From contig NZ_LGDD01000106.1 of assembly GCF_001279695.1 (NCBI RefSeq), forward strand, positions 48,754 through 112,753: a stretch of 64,000 nt of DNA, written 5' to 3'. Origin of the DNA: Streptomyces sp. WM6378 (lineage in GTDB: Bacteria; Actinomycetota; Actinomycetes; Streptomycetales; Streptomycetaceae). Shown here piece by piece: positions 1 through 10,084 of the stretch. The notes beneath the pieces are model-generated. The model did not search any database and was not told the DNA's origin. It saw nothing but the letters and a program-made list of their open reading frames with translations. Made by a program: the position numbers and the translations under genes. Every line of letters starts with the position of its first letter. Position 1 is the first letter of the stretch.

Positions 1-1
1 C

Positions 2-3025
<3,024 letters not shown>

Positions 3026-3047
3026 GGCAATTCCTCTTCCTGTTGTG

Positions 3048-3077
3048 CTTCCGCCGTTGGCGTCCCGACGGCGGAAG
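3048..3077 (+). terminator. hairpin after the Bell-like gene
   Basis: Perfect 10-bp stem (CTTCCGCCGT / ACGGCGGAAG) with a 10-base loop, 22 bases after the stop of the small gene. There is no strong T-run, which is usual in Streptomyces. It suggests that the small gene is transcribed separately from the large gene downstream. The remainder of the 319-base gap (3026-3344) shows no open frame with coding bias. Confidence 0.6.
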
Positions 3078-3344
3078 GTTCGAGGACGTCATAGGGACTG
3101 GGGTCCCCCGCAGGGTCATCCACCATCTCAGCCGAGCCCGCTGCATGCCACGCGTGAGGTCGGAGTCGGACTCCGCCGCCATGCGGCGGTGCCACGAAGC
3201 GACCAGTACGCCGCGTTGAGTGCAGCATCGTCGTTGATGGATTCACTGGTGAATTCCAGCTGCCGGAAGCTGACCGGTTGACTGCCCACCTCTCTTGCCA
3301 GAAGGACGCCCCTGGGCGCACTGGCCTCCGGCAGAATCGAGTGG

Positions 3345-6300
3345 GTGTCGAATTACATCGAAGGCGGGGAGTTCCACGGTCCGACGGTGCAGGCCGGGAC
3401 CGTGGGCGAGTTGCATATTCACACCGCCGGTGCACGTGTCGACGGACAACTGCTTGCCGAGTCCGAGCCACCTTCCGCCGGGGATCAGATTGCTCACCGC
3501 GTCGACCTCGATCGCAAGGCGCTGGCTACGGCGCGCAGCATCCGCCGGACTACCGACGCCGCCGGGCTGCAGACTCCGTGGCTGCATACTCCGCTCAGCG
3601 ATGTCCTCGAGGAGCTGGCCTCTCCCGGGACGGTCGCGGCTCGCATCCGGTTGGCGGCCGAAGCACTGCGGCGCTGGGTCGACTGGGATCCGCCTGCCGA
3701 AGGATTTCGACAGCCAACGGCCAAGCGGGTCGAATCAGCCCTCGCGGTGTGGCGTAGCCAGGAGGGCGACCGCGCGGAGTGCCTCCTGCGGATCGAGGAG
3801 CTGGCCACCATGCTCGAAGGCGTGCCGCCCGGGTCCGCCAGGGACGGCGGCAGCACCATCGGGCCGGTTCTGGAACTGGCGGCCTCAGCGGCGGAGGCCA
3901 TGGGAGTCGTAATCCGTGAGCTGTGTGCGGCGTTCAAAGCATCAGGGCCGCATGACGATTTGCCTTTCGACCACGTTACTGCCGAGCGGAGGCTGTTCTC
4001 CGCGTTGCAGGAACTGCACGCATGCCAGCGTCGGCTGGCTGGTGTCGGCATCGACGCTTCCCTGCTCGCCCGAGCGACTGGTGCTCTGCTGATTGCCGGA
4101 GGGTGGGGCACCGGCAAGTCCTACGGCCTCGGGGCTTGGGCGGAGGCCCGGGTCGCGGCCGGGGCCCCGGTGGCGTTCGTCAGCGGCCGGGAACTCGGCG
4201 GCGAGCAGTGGGAGGAGGAAATCGCCGGCGTGGCTGCGCCGGGTGGTCGGGGTGGTCCCGTTCGGAACCTGCTGGCGGCGCTTCAAGGGCATGCCCGCGC
4301 CAGCGGGAAGAGTGCCACGCTGGTGATCGACGCCCTCAACGATGTTGCCGCTCTGCGCGGTCATGAGCTGGACGGGTTCACGTCCCTGACGGCATTGCTG
4401 AGGGAGTTCCCCGATGTCTTGCTCGTGGCATCCACCCGCCTGGACCGGCGCATGTCAGGGGACGAAGGTGCGGTCGGGGTTTACGGGATCCACTGGGCGA
4501 GCGGTGTGGCGGACCCGGAGAAGGCCTGGGAGCTCCTGCGGGATGTCTACCAGGTGCCCGCGCTGGTTCTTCCACCTGATGTCGCCGAACTGCGCCGCCC
4601 GCTGATGCTCACCGTGCTCGCCTGGTGCCTGCATCGCGAGCCTGACGAAGTGGATGGCGATGCACCCGTGCAAGTGCCCAGCATCGGCTACCTCTTCGAG
4701 CGGTGGATGAAGATCCTCGACGACGATTACTTCCGGTACCTTCATGGTCGGCCATCCGCCGTCGGCCAACCCTTGGTGAGCCGGGCCTGTGCACTCCTCG
4801 GCAAGCGTCTGGGGCTGCAAGATTCCCTCGACCACGGCTCGGCATGTGCGGCTCTGCGCAGCGCGCCTGAACTGGGAGAGCCCGTACAGCTTCTGGAATG
4901 GCTCTTCCAGGCGGGTGTCTTGGCATCGGATCCAAAGAATCAGCGGATCGGATTCGCTGTGCAGAGGTTCGCCGAGCACGTCTGGGCCCGCAACCTGATG
5001 GACGGACCCGAGCACCGGCGTCAGCTGTCTTCCCTGGTGAAAGATCTGTCCGGCCCTGATGAAACCGCCAATCGGGCCCACCGGTTGCTGTCGGCTCTGG
5101 CCGCCGTGGTGCCCTACACTCACCCGAAGAAGGAGCTCTCGCACTTCCTGCAGAAGCGGTTGCCATCGGCCGCCGTCATGGCTGTTCTGGATTCCCTCGA
5201 AGGCAGGGGTCGCGATCAGGTCACGGGCCAATCGCTCCGTTTCCTGAAGCGTTGGACGTCTGACCCCGAGCTGGCACCGTGGGTCTGGTACACAGTGCTG
5301 GTGAACTCGGCCTGCAGGGAACATCCAGCTGGTGCCAGCTTCCTCCACTCTGAGCTTCGCGGGCTGAAGAAGCACCAGTTGGCAAGCCGTTTCGTCGTTC
5401 CGATGCTGCACCTCTTGGAAGACCGCGACGGAATGGCGATGGTCCAGCAGTTCATTCGATGGGCGGGCTGTGGGGATGACGAGGTTCGGAAGAATGCCAC
5501 AGATGTGACCAGAGTGCTGCTGTGGCTTGCTGCCATTCCCAGCCCTCCACTGCGCGCTCAGTGCGTGCGTACAGTGGCGCAGATCTGGCGGGATGTTCCC
5601 GGAGCGGCGATCGAACAAGTGGAGATCTTCGGGAAGCACCACGATTCGTACATTGCCGAGGCGAGTTGGCTGGCCGCCTACGGCGCACTGTTGCTGGGAT
5701 GTGAGGCAGTTCCGGTGGAGCAGTGGAACGCCGTCATGATGCGTGACCAGTTCAGGGCACACAGAGGCGTCCAACAGACGATCTCCAGCTTGCGGACGTT
5801 GCTCTGGCCATCGTCTGCCCTGCCGTGCGAGGAGCCCCGGGTCCGACTGCCATGGGCTCCTCCGCTGCCGGTCTCGCGGCGAAGGCTGGAGCGGTGCGAG
5901 AGGTACTTCGGGTCGATGGTCGAGAAGACCGACAGCCATCCAAGGCGCTATCGGTGGCTGGTCCAGCGGTCCCGGATTCTCAAGCCGAGGCGGCTTGACG
6001 TAAAGATGCGCCGCCGGACGGGCTATCGCCTTGCGGAGTGGCCTGCCTACGCCCAGCAGCAGAAGGTCCTCGAGACCGTTCTGGCGGAATGGCACGGCAC
6101 GACCAAGTCCGGCCTGGGCGGGCTGCGCGCTTGGTCCGAGCTCTCCGTGCTCGACCGGCGGCACGGGATCGACCCCACCGTCCCACCCGGGTGGCCGACG
6201 TCCTCGGCCCACCTGAGTCGGCGGTCCGACTCCTGGTGGTGTGCCTTGGTGGGCGAGAGTGACATCGCCGATGTGCTGAGAGGCATGCAGCCACCCCGGT

Positions 6301-7091
6301 TTGCGATGGTGCAAGACCCCGAGGGGGTGGCCTGGTATGTGCTGCGCGCCGAATACAACCTTGACCGGCCTGACGACGCGGAGAGAGAAGGCCAACTTCC
6401 GGTTCTCGTCACCGACCATTACACCGTTCTGCGACTGGACGGGGGCTCGTCGGCGCCCGCCAGACCGGGTACCGGCCAGGAGCATGTTCATGTGGAGGTG
6501 GAGACAGTCCTTGTGCGGAGCGACATGCGGGCGGGCGCCATCGCGACTGTGCTGGGTACTGGGGAGTCACCACGGCTGAGCGAGCGACTGCCGCCGCAGA
6601 TGTACCTCGCGGAGTACTTCCGGCGACCAGGAGCCATCACAGGATCCTCATCCGGCAGTGAAACCACGTCCCCCAGCACGGCGGAATACGAGGATGCCTA
6701 CCTCGTACGCCTGCCGGACGGTGCCAAGGGCAAGCCGGAGAACCGGGCGGTTCCATCACGGACGCTGACCGACCTATTGGACCTCCATTGGAGCGGCCGG
6801 CACCTCGACTTTCATCTTCCCGGGGAAGTCCAGCCCGCCCTCCACGACCCGGGCATCGACCGCCACGGACCTCCGGCCTTGCTGCTGGCGACGGCTGCCA
6901 TGGACACGCTTGCCGCCAAAGGCTGGAACCTGGCTTGGAGAATCAGGGTGACCGAAAGCCATCGCTTCGGCCGGACGACCTGGACTGGTGTCTGCAGATT
7001 CAATGGCGAAGTCCTCTGCGGTCAGGAGGGCTTCGGTGAACGGAGCGGTGGTTGGCAGGTCGAACGTCACAACTACTGGCGCCAGTACTGA
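3345..7091 (+). CDS. large STAND/NACHT-like P-loop protein with N-terminal amyloid-type motif
   Basis: A 1248-residue protein from a GTG start without a clear ribosome site. It opens with NYIEGGEFHGPTVQAGTVGE (residues 3-22), related to the motifs in the two preceding genes. Residues 30-240 look helical. Walker A is GGWGTGKS at 252-259, and a Walker B-like LVIDALND lies at about 326-333. From about 420 to 900 the sequence looks like irregular helical repeats; the last 300 residues are mixed and match no domain I know. The ATPase resembles NACHT/STAND proteins, but I see no classical NB-ARC MHD element. Inference: second NLR-type sensor, possibly sharing the small Bell-like effector. The alternative is a self-contained conflict protein whose effector is the unrecognised C-terminal part. 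Confidence 0.75.
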   Translation: MSNYIEGGEFHGPTVQAGTVGELHIHTAGARVDGQLLAESEPPSAGDQIAHRVDLDRKALATARSIRRTTDAAGLQTPWLHTPLSDVLEELASPGTVAARIRLAAEALRRWVDWDPPAEGFRQPTAKRVESALAVWRSQEGDRAECLLRIEELATMLEGVPPGSARDGGSTIGPVLELAASAAEAMGVVIRELCAAFKASGPHDDLPFDHVTAERRLFSALQELHACQRRLAGVGIDASLLARATGALLIAGGWGTGKSYGLGAWAEARVAAGAPVAFVSGRELGGEQWEEEIAGVAAPGGRGGPVRNLLAALQGHARASGKSATLVIDALNDVAALRGHELDGFTSLTALLREFPDVLLVASTRLDRRMSGDEGAVGVYGIHWASGVADPEKAWELLRDVYQVPALVLPPDVAELRRPLMLTVLAWCLHREPDEVDGDAPVQVPSIGYLFERWMKILDDDYFRYLHGRPSAVGQPLVSRACALLGKRLGLQDSLDHGSACAALRSAPELGEPVQLLEWLFQAGVLASDPKNQRIGFAVQRFAEHVWARNLMDGPEHRRQLSSLVKDLSGPDETANRAHRLLSALAAVVPYTHPKKELSHFLQKRLPSAAVMAVLDSLEGRGRDQVTGQSLRFLKRWTSDPELAPWVWYTVLVNSACREHPAGASFLHSELRGLKKHQLASRFVVPMLHLLEDRDGMAMVQQFIRWAGCGDDEVRKNATDVTRVLLWLAAIPSPPLRAQCVRTVAQIWRDVPGAAIEQVEIFGKHHDSYIAEASWLAAYGALLLGCEAVPVEQWNAVMMRDQFRAHRGVQQTISSLRTLLWPSSALPCEEPRVRLPWAPPLPVSRRRLERCERYFGSMVEKTDSHPRRYRWLVQRSRILKPRRLDVKMRRRTGYRLAEWPAYAQQQKVLETVLAEWHGTTKSGLGGLRAWSELSVLDRRHGIDPTVPPGWPTSSAHLSRRSDSWWCALVGESDIADVLRGMQPPRFAMVQDPEGVAWYVLRAEYNLDRPDDAEREGQLPVLVTDHYTVLRLDGGSSAPARPGTGQEHVHVEVETVLVRSDMRAGAIATVLGTGESPRLSERLPPQMYLAEYFRRPGAITGSSSGSETTSPSTAEYEDAYLVRLPDGAKGKPENRAVPSRTLTDLLDLHWSGRHLDFHLPGEVQPALHDPGIDRHGPPALLLATAAMDTLAAKGWNLAWRIRVTESHRFGRTTWTGVCRFNGEVLCGQEGFGERSGGWQVERHNYWRQY

Positions 7092-7095
7092 CGGT

Positions 7096-7272
7096 CCCGG
7101 ATGGGCGAGGGCGTTCTCAAGACTCGTCGACTGGAGTGCGCTGCTGAGACGCGGGGGCTTTCGGTACCGGGTGAACCTTCCCATTCCGGGGAAGCGTCGG
7201 CGCCGCGCGGACGTCACGTTCGTGCGCTGGCGGACCGCGGTGTTCGATGCGCAGGAGTGCCTTGCAACTGGG
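7096..7272 (+). pseudogene. remnant of a Vsr-type (very short patch repair) endonuclease
   Basis: A frame just after the large STAND gene encodes LLRRGGFRYRVNLPIPGKRR followed by RADVTF and AVF, which matches the start of the Vsr/DUF559-like endonuclease fold (helix, then RYR-V-LPG-(R)RADI-F-AVFVDGCFWHGCP). The expected GCFWHGCP catalytic-core segment is absent: the frame continues with unrelated residues and no good start codon exists. The gap 7092-7585 therefore holds a decayed gene rather than an intact one. A small perfect palindrome (AGACACC A GGTGTCT, 7503-7517) lies further on. Vsr genes often sit in DNA-modification or defence islands, in keeping with the neighbours. Confidence 0.55.
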
Positions 7273-7585
7273 TCCCGGTGGTGCTGTTCACGACCCCGCT
7301 CGCCAGGGATCAATACCCGCACGAGGCCAGAGCAGCTGAAAGGCACTCGGAAGGCTGCGAGGATCGCTCGACCTATTGCAGCTGGGAAGTGCAGGTGGCA
7401 GCCGCTCTTCCACCTCGGGAGTTTCCCGAGAACCGCGGAACATTTAGGCGGCTGGTTGTCTGCCACGGCCGCTCGTGCTGGTCACGGGCATAACACCCCT
7501 ACAGACACCAGGTGTCTAAGCACTTGGCCGCAGGCGCAGCCGTCCCGGAGGCATACCATCCCGGGAACGACGATGCGACGGGGTA

Positions 7586-8233
7586 TCAGGCGTGGTTGAC
7601 GGGGAGGACGTCCGGGGAGAGGGCGCCGGCCTGGGCCGAACCGCTCGTCATGCGGCGGCGGTGGTGGCGTCGGCACAGGACCTCGTAGCCGGTCTCCCCC
7701 GCCGGGCTCACGTCGCCGACCACCACCTGGGCGCCTTCGACGACCATCTCACCGTCTATCGTCCGGGCGTTGTGCGTGGCCCGGGCGCCGCACCAGCACA
7801 GGGCCTCCACTTGGAGCTGCTCGATCCGGTCGGCCAGCTCGATCAGGCGCTGGGAGCCGGGGAAGAGCTTCGTGCGGAAGTCCGTGGTGATGCCGAAGGC
7901 GAAGACGTCCATCTCGAGGTCGTCCACGATGCGGGCCAGTTGATCGATCTGGTCCGCCGCGAGGAACTGGGCCTCGTCCACGATCACGTAGTCCGCCTTG
8001 CCGCCCTTGGAGAGACAGTCGACGAGGTACGCGTACAGGTCCATGCCCTCGGACGCTTCGACCGCCTCCGTGACCAGGCCGAGGCGGGACGACAACTTGC
8101 CCTCACCTGCACGGTCGTCTCGCGTGAAGATCACACCCACCAGGCCCCGAGCCGACCGGTTGTGGGTGATTTGCAGAGCCAGAGTGCTCTTTCCGCAGTC
8201 CATCGTTCCGGAGAAGAACACCAGCTCGGGCAT
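7586..8233 (-). CDS. tdk: thymidine kinase
   Basis: A 215-residue cytosolic kinase (ATP + thymidine to dTMP) of the salvage pathway, normal length for the bacterial type II (TK1-like) family. It shows the P-loop GTMDCGKST (residues 9-17), the Walker B-like VDEAQFL, the lasso/zinc region with CWCG and a later CRRHH, and the thymidine-binding region before it. It is the last gene of a minus-strand run behind the phosphodiesterase gene, 38 bases apart, so it is probably co-transcribed. Its 3' end borders the defence-like region, marking the edge of the conserved block. Confidence 0.95.
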   Translation of the reverse strand: MPELVFFSGTMDCGKSTLALQITHNRSARGLVGVIFTRDDRAGEGKLSSRLGLVTEAVEASEGMDLYAYLVDCLSKGGKADYVIVDEAQFLAADQIDQLARIVDDLEMDVFAFGITTDFRTKLFPGSQRLIELADRIEQLQVEALCWCGARATHNARTIDGEMVVEGAQVVVGDVSPAGETGYEVLCRRHHRRRMTSGSAQAGALSPDVLPVNHA

Positions 8234-8271
8234 GGGAAGGTGACGGCCTTTCAGATGTGGGAGGGGGGTGG

Positions 8272-9459
8272 TTACGAGCGTACTTCGAGGAGCGGTACGA
8301 GCTGTTCCACCGGGGTCATCGAGCCGTGGTTGCCGACCATGAGGGACTCGTGGGGCTCTCGCCGCGAGGCGGTGATGACGACGTCGTCACGGGCCGCGGC
8401 GACCACGTCGCCGATCCGGCCGTAGACCCGCTCGTCGATGTGCGGGCCGAACCAGCCCGCCGCGATCGCCTCGTCGCGGCCGGCGACCCAGAACTGCTCG
8501 CCGAGCACCTCGCGCCAGCAGGTCAGCACGTCCGAGGCGGCGCCCGGCACGGCGTAGACATGGCGGGCCCGGCCCTCGCCGCCGAGCAGGGCGACGCCCG
8601 CACGCAGCTCCCAGTCCTCGTCGAAGTCGATGCGGGACTGCTCGTCGAACGGGATGTCGATCATGCCGTGGTCGGCGGTGATGTACAGGGCCGCGCGCGG
8701 CGGGAGCTGTTCGGCCAGGCGCTGGGCGAGCCGGTCGACGTACATCAGCTGGCCCCGCCAGGCGTCCGAGTCGACGCCGAAGCGGTGACCCTTGCCGTCC
8801 ACCTCGGAGTAGTACGTGTAGACCAACGACCGGTCCCCGGCGGCGAGTTGGGCCGCCGCGAGGTCCATCCGCTCCTCGCCGGAAAGACGGCCGCGGAAGC
8901 TGCCGCCGCTGAGCGCGATCTTGGTGAGCGGGGTGTGCTCGAAGTCCGGCGAGGAGACCTGGGCGGTGTGCACGCCGTCCTGGTCGGCGAGCTGGAAGAC
9001 GGTGGGGTACGGCTGCCAGGCGTGCGGGTCGGTCCACGGCTTCCAGCGGAGCTGGTTCATCAGCTCGCCGCTGTCGGGGTTGCGCGCGGTGTAGCCGGGC
9101 AGGCCGTGCTCGCCGGGGGCCAGGCCCGTGCCGACCGAGGCGAGCGAGGTCGCGGTGGTGGCGGGGAACCCGGCGGTTATGGGCCGCCCGGTGCCGCCGC
9201 GCGAGGTGCCGAGCAGGGAGTGCAGATACGGGGCCTCGTCCGGGTGGGCCTTGATCTGCTCCCAGCCGAGGCCGTCGATCAGGAAGACGCAGTTGCGGTC
9301 GGCGGGGGCGAGCCCGGCGATGCGCTCCTCGAATCCGGGTACGCCCTGGCCCGCCACGAGGGTGGGCAGCAGATCGGCGAGCGATCCGGTGCCGTACTCG
9401 GGGACGGGTGCGGTGTCGAGGGCGAGGGGTTCGGGGTCCTGCCAGGCGGGCTGGGCCAT
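8272..9459 (-). CDS. alkaline phosphatase superfamily phosphodiesterase/nucleotide pyrophosphatase
   Basis: A 395-residue protein of the type I phosphodiesterase/nucleotide pyrophosphatase family (PF01663-like). The metal and catalytic elements are visible: FLIDGLG near residue 65, the nucleophile loop FPATTATSL near 100, VDGKGHRFG near 220, TADHGM near 260, and GNHGS near the C-terminus. There is no signal peptide, so it is probably cytosolic; the natural substrate cannot be told from sequence. The ATG overlaps the stop of the upstream DUF5998 gene (ATGA), indicating translational coupling, and tdk follows. Confidence 0.9.
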   Translation of the reverse strand: MAQPAWQDPEPLALDTAPVPEYGTGSLADLLPTLVAGQGVPGFEERIAGLAPADRNCVFLIDGLGWEQIKAHPDEAPYLHSLLGTSRGGTGRPITAGFPATTATSLASVGTGLAPGEHGLPGYTARNPDSGELMNQLRWKPWTDPHAWQPYPTVFQLADQDGVHTAQVSSPDFEHTPLTKIALSGGSFRGRLSGEERMDLAAAQLAAGDRSLVYTYYSEVDGKGHRFGVDSDAWRGQLMYVDRLAQRLAEQLPPRAALYITADHGMIDIPFDEQSRIDFDEDWELRAGVALLGGEGRARHVYAVPGAASDVLTCWREVLGEQFWVAGRDEAIAAGWFGPHIDERVYGRIGDVVAAARDDVVITASRREPHESLMVGNHGSMTPVEQLVPLLEVRS

Positions 9460-10046
9460 CAGCGGCCGGTCGCCGCGGTCGCCTCGGACAGCGCCTGGGC
9501 GAAGGCCAGGGTCTGGCGGACCGTGTCCGGGCCGTCGCCGGCCTCGCTGACCCTCAGGCTCAGGTCGTCGGCGGTGGAATTGCCGGTGTAGCCGTGGTCG
9601 GCGTCGCAGTTGGGGTCGCCGCAGGCGGCGGGCTCCAGGTCGATCCGGGCGACCGCGCCCCAGCCGATGGTCAGGACGACCTCGCGGGGCAGCGTGCCCG
9701 GGGTGTACGACTCGGGGTTGGCGACGACGCGGCTCACCACGACCGACGAGATCCGGCCGAGCTTCACGGACTCCGTGGAGGTGGTCGCGTACGGCGTCGG
9801 GGAGCTGGTGTCGGCGTTCTGCTCGTCGGTGTGGCTGACGATGAAACGGTTGTCCGTGAGCACGAGGACCGTCACATGGCGGCGTACCTCGTTGGCGTCG
9901 AACGTGGTCTCCTGGTGCACCAGGTACGACGCGATCGGCTCCCCGCCGACCGCGGCCTCCACCGCCTCGGCCACAAGGGCCGGGTAGTAGCCGCTGCGCT
10001 CGATCGCCGCGCGGAGCCCCTGGGTCGTCGTACCGGTCTTCGCCAT
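9459..10046 (-). CDS. DUF5998 family protein
   Basis: A 195-residue protein of a family conserved in Streptomyces and relatives without an assigned role. The N-terminus reads MAKTGTTTQGLRAAIERSGY, and a start three codons upstream (MDP-) is equally possible. The middle contains a beta-rich stretch typical of a lipid- or nucleotide-binding fold, but I would not name one. A CGDPNCDADHGY segment could bind metal. It shares an ATGA overlap with the following phosphodiesterase gene and lies 38 bases after the acyl-CoA synthetase fusion gene, so all four genes to tdk are likely one operon. No function is assigned. Confidence 0.85.
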   Translation of the reverse strand: MAKTGTTTQGLRAAIERSGYYPALVAEAVEAAVGGEPIASYLVHQETTFDANEVRRHVTVLVLTDNRFIVSHTDEQNADTSSPTPYATTSTESVKLGRISSVVVSRVVANPESYTPGTLPREVVLTIGWGAVARIDLEPAACGDPNCDADHGYTGNSTADDLSLRVSEAGDGPDTVRQTLAFAQALSEATAATGR

Positions 10047-10084
10047 GGGGTCCATCTTAAGCTGCCGCAGGGGGCGGACGGCCC

